A DNA stretch of 64,000 bases from Primorskyibacter flagellatus (GCF_014638275.1 NZ_BMFJ01000001.1:62001-126000); one strand, 5' to 3'; shown: positions 44,746 to 54,000, counted from the stretch's first letter. Translations and numbers: made by a program. The notes: generated by a model not told the origin, from the sequence alone.

Positions 44746-45645
44746 ATGAAGGTAGCGGTGACCGGGGCAAGCGGGGCCATGGGGCGCGCGGTGGTGTCGG
44801 ACCTCGTCGGGCGTGGGGTTCCGGTGGTCGCGGTGGCGCGATCTCCGGGGGGGGCTGCAGCGGGTGTCACACCGCTGGCGCATGATCTGCTGGGCGTCGG
44901 GGACCTTACGGCGACGTTCCGGGAACAGGGCGTCACGCATCTGATCCATGCCGCCTGGATCACCGATCATGGCACCTACTGGCACGCGGCGGAAAACCGC
45001 GACTGGCAGGCGGCGACGCTACGGCTGGCCGAACAGTTCGACGCAGCCGGGGGGGAAAGCTTCTGCTTTGTCGGCAGTTGCGCGGAATATTCCTGGGACA
45101 CCGGGCTGCTGGTGGAGGACGTGACGCCGGAGGAACCGGCAACGCTCTACGGTCAGTGCAAGGCGGCGACCTCGCGCGGGCTGCTGGCGGCGGGGCTGTC
45201 CTGCCGGGTCAGCGTGGGGCGGGTGTTCCATCCCTTCGGGCCTGACGAGACGGCGCACCGGGTGACCAGCCTTGTCGTCAACGCGCTGCTGGCGGGGGAG
45301 GCGTTTCACCTGCGCTCGGCGGATGTGTATCGCGATCTCTGTTCGACGCGGTCGGTGGCGCGGTGTCTGGTCGACCTGTGCCTGAGTGCGAAGGCGGAGG
45401 GCGTGGTCAACATCGGGTCGGGACGGCCCGTGCATCTGGGTCGGTTCCTGGCGCGGGAGCTTGGCGCGGAACTGGGGGGCGAGCGGCTGGTGACCTGGGA
45501 TCGGCAGGATGTCGACGATCCGGCGAACCCGCGCGTGCTGATCCCGATGGTGCGGCGGCTGGAGGCGATCTGTCCGGCGGCGGAGTATACGGCAGAGGAT
45601 GTCGCCGGATTCGTGGCGGCGCTGAGCGCGCGTCGTCAGGGCTGA
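44746..45645 (+). CDS. NAD-dependent sugar epimerase/dehydratase-like extended SDR
   Basis: 299 residues. Cofactor motif VAVTGASGAMGRAVVSDLVGRG at the N-terminus, HLIHAAWITDHGTYWHA, FCFVGSCAEYSW (serine and tyrosine positions), and TLYGQCKAATS, in which Y-x-x-x-K is the catalytic pair. C-terminal YRDLCSTRSVARCLVDLCLS and VVNIGSGRPVHLGRFL match nucleotide-sugar epimerases. GGAGG lies 8 bases before the ATG. It probably makes a modified nucleotide sugar for the nearby glycosyltransferases. Its last 10 bases overlap the end of the convergent gene. Confidence 0.83.
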   Translation: MKVAVTGASGAMGRAVVSDLVGRGVPVVAVARSPGGAAAGVTPLAHDLLGVGDLTATFREQGVTHLIHAAWITDHGTYWHAAENRDWQAATLRLAEQFDAAGGESFCFVGSCAEYSWDTGLLVEDVTPEEPATLYGQCKAATSRGLLAAGLSCRVSVGRVFHPFGPDETAHRVTSLVVNALLAGEAFHLRSADVYRDLCSTRSVARCLVDLCLSAKAEGVVNIGSGRPVHLGRFLARELGAELGGERLVTWDRQDVDDPANPRVLIPMVRRLEAICPAAEYTAEDVAGFVAALSARRQG

Positions 45646-46913
45646 GAGGCGGTGCTGCGCCCGATCGCCTCGATATGGGCGGCGAAGTCGGGATAGATGC
45701 GTTCGGGGTCGAACATCTCCCGGTACAGGGCCTTGGCGGTTTCGGCGCGGGCGGTGGCCTTTCCGGACTGATCGGGCAGGGTCGTGAGGGTCGCGGCGAG
45801 GCTTTCGGGATTGCCGACCTCATAGGGCAGCTGCAGGTCGTTCGGCTTGAGCAGGGCCTCGGTCAGCCCGTCCAGCCCGGTGACGATCGGCAGGCCGTAG
45901 TTCAGGTATTCGCCGATCTTGTTGACGTAGTGGTTCGAGAAATCGAAGGCCGGGGGATAGGGCAGCAGCCCGGCGGTGGATCGCTTCATCAGCGCGTCCA
46001 GTTCCACCGCGTTGCGCCATCCGGCGAAGGTGACGTGGGGGACATCGCGGGCGGTCGCCTCGAACTCCTCCAGCAGGTCGCCGCGGCCGCAGAGCACGAT
46101 CTTCAGCCGGTCGGGATCGGCGCGGCCCGGCAGCAGGCGGCAGGCGGCGAGAAGCGTGTGCAGGTCAAGCCGGCGGCTGAGGGTGCCGCCGAAGCAGGCA
46201 ACGGTGACATCGGGGGAGGGCGGGCCGATCAGGTCGGTCCAGTAGGCTTCGGCCTTCGCGGTCTCCTCCGGCGCGTGTTGCTTAGGCGCGGGGATGGCGA
46301 GGTGGAAGACGCAGTCGGTGTCGCGGCGGGGCCGGCCCGCGCCTTTCAGCGCCCAGTCTAGAAAGCGGTCGGTGACACCGACGATGGAGGCCGCGCCGCG
46401 CAGGGCCCGGTCCCGCTGGCGGCGGTAGCGCAGCGCGACGAGGGAGGCGGGAAGGCGCAGCGCGCCGGTCAACTGTTCAGTGATGACATCGGGCCACATG
46501 TCGCGGCAGTCGAGGATATAGGGGATCCCGCGTGGCTGCGCATAGGCCATGGCTGCGTGACAAAGCTCGATCGTCGGGAGGGCCGCGACGATGACGTCGG
46601 GCGGGGTCTCGCCGGGGGCCACGCGGGCGAATTCGCGGGCGACTTCCTCCTGATGTACGAACCGGGCGAGGGAGATGTTCTTCCGGTAGGCGCGGCCCTT
46701 CAGGTAGATCGTATCATAGCCCGCGACCGACCGGATGCGGGTGGTGTCCGCGTAGCGCGGTTCCTTGCGGTGGTGGTTGAAGGCGGCGTTCCAGAAGGTG
46801 ACCTGATGACCCGCGGCGACCAGATGGTCGGCCAGCACCGCCATCCGCACGAGCCTTGGCCCGTGCGGGTCGTCGGGCATCTCCTCCCCGGTCTTGATCA
46901 GCCAGATGCGCAT
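45636..46913 (-). CDS. Family 4-type glycosyltransferase (GT-B fold)
   Basis: 425 residues. N-terminal Rossmann domain starts MRIWLIKTGEEMP with HGPRLVRMAVLADHLVAAGHQVTFW, and the second domain has VTVACFGGTLSRRLDLHTLLAACRLL, IVLCGRGDLLEEFE and HVTFAGW...LPYPPAFDFSNHYVNKIGEYLNYGLPIVTG, the GT4 sugar-nucleotide site with EYLNYGLPIV in place of the E-x7-E motif. Cytoplasmic, likely for polysaccharide or lipopolysaccharide assembly. It starts 19 bases after the methyltransferase stop. Confidence 0.83.
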   Translation of the reverse strand: MRIWLIKTGEEMPDDPHGPRLVRMAVLADHLVAAGHQVTFWNAAFNHHRKEPRYADTTRIRSVAGYDTIYLKGRAYRKNISLARFVHQEEVAREFARVAPGETPPDVIVAALPTIELCHAAMAYAQPRGIPYILDCRDMWPDVITEQLTGALRLPASLVALRYRRQRDRALRGAASIVGVTDRFLDWALKGAGRPRRDTDCVFHLAIPAPKQHAPEETAKAEAYWTDLIGPPSPDVTVACFGGTLSRRLDLHTLLAACRLLPGRADPDRLKIVLCGRGDLLEEFEATARDVPHVTFAGWRNAVELDALMKRSTAGLLPYPPAFDFSNHYVNKIGEYLNYGLPIVTGLDGLTEALLKPNDLQLPYEVGNPESLAATLTTLPDQSGKATARAETAKALYREMFDPERIYPDFAAHIEAIGRSTASQP

Positions 46914-46932
46914 GTCCGGTCCCCCGCAGGGG

Positions 46933-47685
46933 TCACTTCGTGCGGCGCAGGTAGCCTTCCGGCGCGACGGAGATCAGCAGCTTGTTGTCGACCGCGGTGA
47001 CGGTTTCGAAGCGGTCGTCTTCGGCCAGGTAGGCCTTGACGGCGGTTTTCGGGTTGTCGCCCGTGCCCCAGTTGCGGTCGGTGTGCAGGTCGTCGGGGAT
47101 GTCCTCGACGATGGTGTCGAAGACAACGCAGTAGTTGCCGACGGAGGTCAGGGGGGCGTAGGCCTTCAGTTCCTCGTACACGTGCTCGTGCGTGTGGTTG
47201 GAATCGAGGATGACCATGATATTCTTGTATTTCGCGGCGGCCTCTTTCACCTGGCCGACGATGCCGGCGTCGATGCTTGATCCCTGGATCATGTCGATGC
47301 GGCGGGCGAGCGGGTGCTTTTCGATCTCGGCCCGGTTATGGGCGCGGATGTCGATGTCGATGCCGAGGATGCGGGCGTCCTTCGGGCCTCCGCAGGCGGC
47401 ATTGACCTCGAGCAGGCCAGCGTACCAGATCAGCGAGCCGCCGTGCGCGATGCCGGTTTCGATGATGAAGTCGGGCTGCGTGTCCCAGATCAATTCCTGC
47501 ATCGCGACCATGTCCTGCGGGTACTGGATGATCGGACGGCCGAAGGCGCGGAAGTTGTAGGAATATTTCCTGCCGAAGGACTTGGCCATCCACTGGTTGG
47601 ACAGCGCGGCGAAGTCCTTGTCCCGGCCATTGTCGTCCAGGCGGTCGCGAACCTCGGCTTTGAAGTCTTCGATAGGGTCTGACAT
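46933..47685 (-). CDS. CmcI-family SAM-dependent O-methyltransferase/hydroxylase-like protein
   Basis: 250 residues. Family CmcI (cephalosporin hydroxylase, rhamnosyl O-methyltransferase): YNFRAFGRPIIQYPQDMVAMQELIWDTQPDFIIETGIAHGGSLIWYAGLL with the SAM loop at 76-84, ILGIDIDIRAHNRAEIE, MIQGSSID and ILDSNHTHEHVYEELKAYAPL with metal-binding D and H. In polysaccharide clusters it typically methylates a sugar. Ribosome site GAGGA lies 5 bases before the ATG. It precedes the GT4 gene in the same direction, probably one operon. Confidence 0.85.
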   Translation of the reverse strand: MSDPIEDFKAEVRDRLDDNGRDKDFAALSNQWMAKSFGRKYSYNFRAFGRPIIQYPQDMVAMQELIWDTQPDFIIETGIAHGGSLIWYAGLLEVNAACGGPKDARILGIDIDIRAHNRAEIEKHPLARRIDMIQGSSIDAGIVGQVKEAAAKYKNIMVILDSNHTHEHVYEELKAYAPLTSVGNYCVVFDTIVEDIPDDLHTDRNWGTGDNPKTAVKAYLAEDDRFETVTAVDNKLLISVAPEGYLRRTK

Positions 47686-47783
47686 CTGATCCTCGCAAGT
47701 ATGGGCGTCGCTGTCGTTTATCGGGAAACGATGCCGCCGGAAACCGCAAATGTCGGCATCGCGCGGGGGTGGCAGAACGCAGG

Positions 47784-47810
47784 CGGGGCCCGCCGCTGTG
47801 GCGGGCCCCG
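47784..47810 (-). terminator. GC hairpin after the VPLPA-CTERM gene
   Basis: CGGGGCCCGCC (47784-47794) and GGCGGGCCCCG (47800-47810), perfect 11-base stem, loop GCTGT. It begins 21 bases past the stop of the gene at 47832 on the minus strand. No U-run follows, so strength is uncertain. Confidence 0.6.
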
Positions 47811-47831
47811 TCCGGGTTGTCCGATGGCGGT

Positions 47832-48383
47832 TCAGAACCGGACGCGGCGGCGGAGCAGCGCGGCCCCGGCGAGCGTCAGGCCAAGCAGCGGCAAGGTGGC
47901 CGGCAGCGGCACGGCGGGGGTGTCGGCATAGATCCTGGCGTTGACCCAGTCATAGTAGCCCGCGTCCTCGTCTTCGATGAAGAAGGTGAAGACCACCTGC
48001 GCCTGCGTTCCGAACAGCGCGGCGGCTGCGCCGGTCAGCCCGTCGAAGATCACGGTGAAAGTGTCGGCGTTCGGCGTGCCGTCAAGTTCGGGCGCGTTGT
48101 CGATCAGGGCGTAGCTGACGACGGAGGTGCTTTCCAGCAGCACGGTCGAGGGCGTTTCGCTGATGCTCAGGCTGGCGGTCAGGACGCCGCCGGAGATCAT
48201 GCCCTCGGCCCAGATGTAGGGGTCGGAGGCAGGGTCGGCGTAGAAGGTCAGATAGGCGTCGTCCGGGCCGAGGGTTTCGACAAAGGCGGTGCCGTCGTTT
48301 TCGTAGATCAGCACGGGGGCGGCCAGTGCGATCCCCGGAACGAGGATCAGCAGGCTGGCGAGCAGGGTTCTGATGGTTTTCAT
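47832..48383 (-). CDS. Exported VPLPA-CTERM sorting-domain protein
   Basis: 183 residues. Signal peptide at 1-21 (TLLASLLILVPGIALA), acidic beta-rich middle, and a C-terminal tail VPLPATLPLLGLTLAGAALLRRR: short motif, membrane segment, basic end. This is the VPLPA-type PEP-CTERM signal, processed by an exosortase and usually linked to extracellular polysaccharide. No exosortase lies in the window, so it must be elsewhere. Lies 27 bases after the giant nuclease gene in the same direction. The middle part has no recognisable domain. Confidence 0.8.
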   Translation of the reverse strand: MKTIRTLLASLLILVPGIALAAPVLIYENDGTAFVETLGPDDAYLTFYADPASDPYIWAEGMISGGVLTASLSISETPSTVLLESTSVVSYALIDNAPELDGTPNADTFTVIFDGLTGAAAALFGTQAQVVFTFFIEDEDAGYYDWVNARIYADTPAVPLPATLPLLGLTLAGAALLRRRVRF

Positions 48384-48410
48384 GATGAATGTCCCTTGTT
48401 TTCAGTTGTT

Positions 48411-51400
48411 TCAGGAAAGGTAAAGCTGGTCCTGGATGATGTGAACGGCGTCGATGTCGGTCACGCCATAGAGGAAGATGCTGTCGCGATCCTCGGCCAG
48501 GTTGATCTGGAGGTTCGGCCCCAGCACCCGGACGGAGGCGATGGTGGCCGCGCCGATGTCCAGCGTGTCCTCCGCCGTGTCGAAGTCGAGGATGCGCAGG
48601 CTGTCGCGGCTGCCCGAAAGGTCGGTGAAGACAAAGCAGTCCGCCCCCGCGCCGCCGCTGACCAGGTCCATCGCGCCGCCGCCGCTGACGATGATCTCGT
48701 TCGCGTCGGTACCGTCGATACGGTCGTTCCCTCCGGTCCCGGAGAGCAGGATCTTGCGGTCGTCGTTCAGGTTCAGCCCGACGATCACCGGATCGTGGTC
48801 CGAGGAGCGGAGGGGGTTGGACCCGTCGAACAGGCCCTGATCTGTCGGGCGCATGGTGTTCGGGTTGGTGAAGGTGTCGTCGAGGTTGTAATCGTTCCAC
48901 ACCGGCGTGTCGGAGTTGATCGTCCAGGTCGTCGCGCCGGTGACCTGCGAAGTCAGGCTGGCGTTGGACAGGGCGTAGTCGAGCGTGCCGACCTGACCGC
49001 TGAAGCGGTAGGAATAGACGTCATCGCCCTCGAACGCCTGGGCGAGGTTGGTGTAGCCCGCCGCCTCGAGCGTGGTGATCGGGGTTTCCCGCGCATAGGC
49101 GTTGAGGTCGCCGAGGATCATCACGTCGCTGTCGCCAGATCCGGTCGGATCGGTGGCCAGCCATTCGGAGAGAACCCGCGCCGCTTCGGTCCGGGTGGCG
49201 TTGTTCGCCCCCGCTCCGTCGCCCTGGTCCTGATCCTCGGGCGCGCCGGAGAGCGAGCCCTTGGACTTGAAGTGGTTGACGGAGGCGGTGAAGATCCCGC
49301 CGCCCTGGATGTCCTGGAAGGACTGGGCAAGCGCCGCGCGGTTGAAGGTGTCGCCGCCGGACCCGGCACCAAGCGGGTTCTGGAATTCCTGGGTGTCGAG
49401 GATGGCGGCATTGCCGACAAGCGACGTGGTTTCCAGGTTGTAGATGAAGGCGACGGCGATGGCGTCGTCACCGACGAACTCGCGGCCCGGATCGACATAG
49501 CCCCAGGTGTTGGTGCCAAGTTCGGCGTTCATCGCTTCTACCAGCGACTTCAGGGCGAAGCTGGTGCCGGCGAAGTCGTTCTCGATCTCGATCAGGCCGA
49601 CCACGTCCGCGTCGAGCCCGAGGATGCCCTGCACCAGTTTCTCGGTCTGGCGGTCCAGTTCGGTCTGGTTTTCGGCACCGCGCGGGGCGTGGCCGTTGTC
49701 GGTCAGGCCGACGGTGGTGGTGAAGTAGTTCAGCACGTTGAACGAGGCGACCTTGTAGCCGCTGCCCACGTCCGCCGGGGTGGTCGGCACCGGGTTGGTG
49801 GCTTCGTCGAGGTCGAAGTCCACATCCTGCGGCAGGCGCAGGCGGTAGGCGCCGAAGTCATAATCGAAGATCGCCGTCAGGTCGGTGATCGACTGACCCA
49901 TGCGCAGACCGTCAAGCGGACCACCGGCAAGGCTGCCGTCCGGCAGTTCGATCGGATCGAAGTCGCCGCGCGCGCCGCCGTGGCCGTCCTCGATCAGGAT
50001 CATGCGGTCGGCGACCATCTCCTGATACGCCGCATTGCCGGCGGCGTCAGGGGTGTTGAGCTGGGTGTACTGGTAGACCGGCCCGCCGGAGGAGAGGGTG
50101 GCTTCCTGGAAATCCTCGTAGTCGAAGCTTTCGGAGAAGGTCAGCGGCTCCTCGATGGTGACGAGCATGCTTTCCAGCGCCTCGCGGTCGTCGATGCCCG
50201 GCAGGGTCGTGGTGACGGCGAGGGTGAGGGGATCGACGGCATTGGCTTCCTCGATCCGGATCTCGGTGACCTCGATGGTGGTCTTGCCGAAGCGTTCGAC
50301 CACGGTGCCAAGCACGCGGACCTTGTCGCCCGCGTTGACATCCGTCCTGAACATGCCGGAGCCTTCGTAGGCGAAGATGCCTTCGGAGGTCAGGGCGTTG
50401 CCGTCGCGGTCGGTCAGTTCCTCCATCAGGTAGAAGCCGCCGAGGTTGCGGAAGGTGTCTGCGTCGCCGTTCTGGAAGTCGCCGGTGACGATGGCCTCGA
50501 CCACGACGGTCTGGCCGACCATGGCGGCGACGTCGGCGGTGCCCTGGATGGTCGAGATCAGGGTCGGTTCGTCATCGATGTCGCCGGTGCCGCCGATGGG
50601 ATCGCCCAGTCCGGTGCCCGCGGTCGGCGTGTTGACGGCGGTCGAGTTGTTGAAGTTCAGGATCTTGAGGTCGGCGGCGGTGTCGGTGTCGACCCCGTCG
50701 GTGATCCGGCCCACGCCAGCGGGCAGGAAGGAGCCGTCCGGCCCGACCGCGGGTGCACCCAGCACAGGGGTGTCGCCGGAGGCGTCGAGGCTGGCGATGG
50801 CGTCGACCACCACCTCGGACCCGGTCACGGAGGTGCCGGAAAGGCTGGCGGTTTCGACCAGCGCATAGGTGGCCGAGAAGTTCTCCAGCGAGTCGTCCGC
50901 GAAGGTGATGTTGGCGGTGACGCCGTACTGCTGCTGCGCCTTGCCGTTGGCCAGCAGCAGGAAGCCGTTTTCACCCAGGACCGCGTCGTCGGCAAAGTCG
51001 AAGCGGAAGTCGATAACGCCCTTGTTCGGGCCGGTGTCGCTGTTCACGGAGATGAAGCTGAGACCCGCGAGCGAGGCGCCCGGTGTACCGTAGAGTTCGA
51101 CGTATTCGCTGTCGGGGTAGCCGGTGGTGGAGGCGAGGACCTCGTTTATGACAACGGTGTCCGGGGTCGCGTCGCCGAACACGGTGTCGGTGCGGAAGTT
51201 CAGGTTCTGGATGCGGGTGTCGCCGCCGGGGCCGGTGTCGGCCTTATCGTAGGGCGTGGTGAGGTCGAGCAGGTATTCCGCAAGCGCGTCCTGTTCGGTG
51301 CCGTCCATGGCGAAGGTCGCGTCGCCGGTCGTGGTGCCGCCTGCGTACAGGTCGACGCGGTTTGCCTCGGGGCCCTGCGGGAAGGGATAGCCGTCACCCC

Positions 51401-53687
51401 CGGTCGCCATGAAGTTGAGCGTCACGACGCGGAAGGTCTGCGCCGGGTCGCCGGAGATCTCTCCGTCCCGCACCAGTTCGGCGATCTGGGTGCCATCCTC
51501 GGAAACGATCTCTGCGTTCAGGATACGGCTGCCCGCGGGCAGGTCGGGGTCGAAGGAGAATTCCACGCCGGAGACCTGCGGGAAGCGGCCGGCGGCATCG
51601 GGAAGACCGCCGACGCCGTGTTCCAGTACCGCCACCAGTTCGGCCCTGGTCAGGGTCAGCAGCGACAGGCCGTTGTTGAAGGCCAGCGCGGTCTGGATGT
51701 CGGTCTGGCTGATTCCGCCCTCGGGCTTGACGATGTTGCCCTCGCCGTCGACGACCTCTGCCGTTGGGACGCGGGAGGCGGTGGTGTCGCCCGGCAGCAC
51801 GACGGTCTGGCCGATGGAGGCGCGGATGCCGCCGCCGTTCTTGATCGACACGACCACGGTGTCGTCCACCTCCTGCGCGGCGGCGAGGTTGGCGTCGGCG
51901 GTCAGGTTGCCGAGGTTGGTTTCCTGCGTGCGTACCCCGTCCGGATCACCGGCGGTGCCCGAGCGGTTGCCGTTGAGGAAAACGTCGGAGATGCCGAAGA
52001 CGTTGCCCTCGGTCGCGATGATCTGGGCCTCGATCGCGTCGGCGATGGCCTGGATTTCGGGGTCGATCAGGCTTTCGGCGCCGAGGTCCGCCACGCCCTG
52101 CGCGTCGGTGGCATAGGCACCGGAGACGTCGGAGTCATAGCTCTCCGGGACGATATTGCCCTCGGCGTCGAAGCCGATGACAAGGCGACCGACGTATTTG
52201 TAGCTGCCGTCGGTGTTCACCACGGCGGTCTGCGTGCCGCCGGCGTTTTCGATGAAGATCGGGTATTCGCCCTGCACGCTGTCACCGGCACGGGGGCGGT
52301 CGTTTTCGTCGAACAGACGGGTGTTGGAGCCACCGGCGACGATGATGTCGACGTCTTCGAGCCGCGCGGCGAGTTCCTGTTCGATGCTGATCCGCTGCAT
52401 GTGGGAGAGCAGGATGATCTTGTTCAGGCTCGGGTCGGCGGCGAGCAGGGCGTCGACTTCAAGCTGGATCTGCGCGGCGAGGGCGTCCAGCTGCGCGGGC
52501 GTCGGGGTGTCGTCGAAGTCGCCCGGCAGGATGCCGAGGCTGCCGGGGCTGGAGATTCGGTCCAGCGTCGGGGTGGTCGCGCCGACGACGCCGATCTTCT
52601 CACCGTTGGTTTCCAGCACGACGGAGGAGGTCACGGTATTGGCGAGGGGGGAGGCTCCGCCGACGACTTCCAGCGGGGCGAGGGCGGCGTCGGTGGAGAA
52701 ATCGAGGTTGGTGGAAAGGTAGGGGAAGGCGGTGCCAAGGAAGTCCGCACCGAAGATGCTGCCGGGTGCGGCGCCCGAGATCAGGTCGGCGATGGTCTGG
52801 GTTCCGAAGTCGAATTCGTGGTTGCCGAAGGCGATGGCCTGGATGCCCAGTTCGTTCTGGATCTGGATGTCGGCAATCCCGGCGGTCCCGAAGACAGCGG
52901 CGGAGGCATCGTAGAAGATGCCCGGAATGATCGCGTCGCCGGAGGACAGCGTCAGCGTGTTGTCGGCCAGCCCGTCGTTGAAGAGGTCCTGCATGCGCAG
53001 CGCGTTCAGAACCGCGGACAGGTTGGGCGCGTCGATGACGGAGGCGGAACCGGCCTCCTGATCGGCGATGTGCAGCAGTTCGAGCGTGAAGACGACGGGC
53101 GCGCCGGTGCCGGGCTCCGTCCCCTCGACCACGAGGTTGTCGATGCCGAATTCGTCGCGGGAACCGGAACCGGAAACGTCATCGCCGCTCCACCGAAGGG
53201 TGAAATCGGTGCCTGCGGGCAGATCGGGCAGGGAGACGGTGACAAGCTGGGACACCACGCCGTTGGCATCGGCGGCGGCGGGGCTGACATAGGCGTCAAG
53301 TTCGATGAAGGTCACGCCGTCGAGCGAATAGGAAAGCGAGAAGGAATTGGCGCGGGCCTGATCGTTGTTCACAAGCCGGTCGAAGCGGACCTCAACACCG
53401 GTCAGGTCGGTGTCGCCGGAGTTCAGCCGAAGGTCGAGTTCGCCGGGTGTGAAATCCGACCCGCCGGGCTGGAGGTAAAGCGCGGTGCCGTTCGCATCGG
53501 CCCGGTCAAAGGCATAGACACCGCCGGTGGTGACGGAGGTGGAGGTCGTGCCGCGCGCAAGGTCGGCGGCGTCACTGAAGCCCGTCACAAGCCAGTAATC
53601 GGAATCAAGCTGGCCGGTCAGCGGGTCCGCTGCAAATCCATTGCCGAGAAAATCGTTAAAATCATTGGCGTAAATGACGTGTTTCAT
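48411..53687 (-). CDS. Secreted 5'-nucleotidase / ExeM-NucH endonuclease fusion with RTX-like repeats
   Basis: 1758 residues. Order: N-terminal beta-sandwich (about 1-190); calcineurin-type 5'-nucleotidase (about 200-540, with LLHIADQEAG, LSSGDAIIPG, FGNHEFDFG at 288-295); 5'-nucleotidase C-terminal domain (about 560-790); lamin-tail domain (about 845-1000, VVINEVLASTTGYPDSEYVELYG); OB-like region (about 1035-1180); ExeM/NucH endonuclease-exonuclease-phosphatase domain (about 1305-1640, VASFNVLNYF, LIEIENDF, HFKSKG, ILGDLNAY, SSDHDPVIV); and glycine-aspartate RTX-like repeats (from 1646). No Sec signal; the C-terminal repeats point to type I secretion. Expected: degrade extracellular DNA/RNA and strip phosphate. 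The start at 53687 has a weak ribosome site. Confidence 0.87.
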   Translation of the reverse strand: MKHVIYANDFNDFLGNGFAADPLTGQLDSDYWLVTGFSDAADLARGTTSTSVTTGGVYAFDRADANGTALYLQPGGSDFTPGELDLRLNSGDTDLTGVEVRFDRLVNNDQARANSFSLSYSLDGVTFIELDAYVSPAAADANGVVSQLVTVSLPDLPAGTDFTLRWSGDDVSGSGSRDEFGIDNLVVEGTEPGTGAPVVFTLELLHIADQEAGSASVIDAPNLSAVLNALRMQDLFNDGLADNTLTLSSGDAIIPGIFYDASAAVFGTAGIADIQIQNELGIQAIAFGNHEFDFGTQTIADLISGAAPGSIFGADFLGTAFPYLSTNLDFSTDAALAPLEVVGGASPLANTVTSSVVLETNGEKIGVVGATTPTLDRISSPGSLGILPGDFDDTPTPAQLDALAAQIQLEVDALLAADPSLNKIILLSHMQRISIEQELAARLEDVDIIVAGGSNTRLFDENDRPRAGDSVQGEYPIFIENAGGTQTAVVNTDGSYKYVGRLVIGFDAEGNIVPESYDSDVSGAYATDAQGVADLGAESLIDPEIQAIADAIEAQIIATEGNVFGISDVFLNGNRSGTAGDPDGVRTQETNLGNLTADANLAAAQEVDDTVVVSIKNGGGIRASIGQTVVLPGDTTASRVPTAEVVDGEGNIVKPEGGISQTDIQTALAFNNGLSLLTLTRAELVAVLEHGVGGLPDAAGRFPQVSGVEFSFDPDLPAGSRILNAEIVSEDGTQIAELVRDGEISGDPAQTFRVVTLNFMATGGDGYPFPQGPEANRVDLYAGGTTTGDATFAMDGTEQDALAEYLLDLTTPYDKADTGPGGDTRIQNLNFRTDTVFGDATPDTVVINEVLASTTGYPDSEYVELYGTPGASLAGLSFISVNSDTGPNKGVIDFRFDFADDAVLGENGFLLLANGKAQQQYGVTANITFADDSLENFSATYALVETASLSGTSVTGSEVVVDAIASLDASGDTPVLGAPAVGPDGSFLPAGVGRITDGVDTDTAADLKILNFNNSTAVNTPTAGTGLGDPIGGTGDIDDEPTLISTIQGTADVAAMVGQTVVVEAIVTGDFQNGDADTFRNLGGFYLMEELTDRDGNALTSEGIFAYEGSGMFRTDVNAGDKVRVLGTVVERFGKTTIEVTEIRIEEANAVDPLTLAVTTTLPGIDDREALESMLVTIEEPLTFSESFDYEDFQEATLSSGGPVYQYTQLNTPDAAGNAAYQEMVADRMILIEDGHGGARGDFDPIELPDGSLAGGPLDGLRMGQSITDLTAIFDYDFGAYRLRLPQDVDFDLDEATNPVPTTPADVGSGYKVASFNVLNYFTTTVGLTDNGHAPRGAENQTELDRQTEKLVQGILGLDADVVGLIEIENDFAGTSFALKSLVEAMNAELGTNTWGYVDPGREFVGDDAIAVAFIYNLETTSLVGNAAILDTQEFQNPLGAGSGGDTFNRAALAQSFQDIQGGGIFTASVNHFKSKGSLSGAPEDQDQGDGAGANNATRTEAARVLSEWLATDPTGSGDSDVMILGDLNAYARETPITTLEAAGYTNLAQAFEGDDVYSYRFSGQVGTLDYALSNASLTSQVTGATTWTINSDTPVWNDYNLDDTFTNPNTMRPTDQGLFDGSNPLRSSDHDPVIVGLNLNDDRKILLSGTGGNDRIDGTDANEIIVSGGGAMDLVSGGAGADCFVFTDLSGSRDSLRILDFDTAEDTLDIGAATIASVRVLGPNLQINLAEDRDSIFLYGVTDIDAVHIIQDQLYLS

Positions 53688-54000
53688 CGCGATGCCGATC
53701 CATTTTGTTTTCAAGCAAGACGGCAGACGGCACCGGCGGCAGGGACATGCCGCGGGTCCTCCCCACCATGTGAGGGGCACGGTAATTCGGGCGAGGTCAC
53801 AGTTTGACGAAACCGGTGTTAAAGTTTCTTTAAGGTCTTGGGTCTGCGCAGCAAGTCTTTGAGAATTGACCGGAAAGTACTTCTGGCTCATGCGTCGTGC
53901 AGGTCGAATGCGGGTGTCACCGGGGTCGTCAGACCCTGTACGCGGTGCTATCTGCGCTCCGGACCACCCCATGATCCGGCCCGACCGGCGCGGCGGAGAG
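53688..54000. promoter_or_regulatory. Divergent spacer between nuclease and cydDC genes
   Basis: 313 bases. An AT-rich stretch at about 53780-53870 holds TTGACG (53804-53809) facing the cyd genes with no good -10, and several TTTAA steps. I looked for an FNR/Anr box (TTGAT-N4-ATCAA) and did not find one. The cydD start is uncertain inside this spacer: in-frame starts exist at 53866 (TTG) and 53971 (ATG). Confidence 0.4.

Noticed and set aside
47769..53807. A plus-strand open frame of about 2000 codons opposite the nuclease gene
   Set aside because: It mirrors the GC-rich minus-strand gene, reads as low-complexity G, V, D and R, and shows no domain. The minus strand encodes well-defined domains across the same bases.
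53688..54000. FNR/Anr binding site ahead of cydD
   Set aside because: No TTGAT-N4-ATCAA-like sequence found by eye, although oxygen control of cyd genes would be expected.
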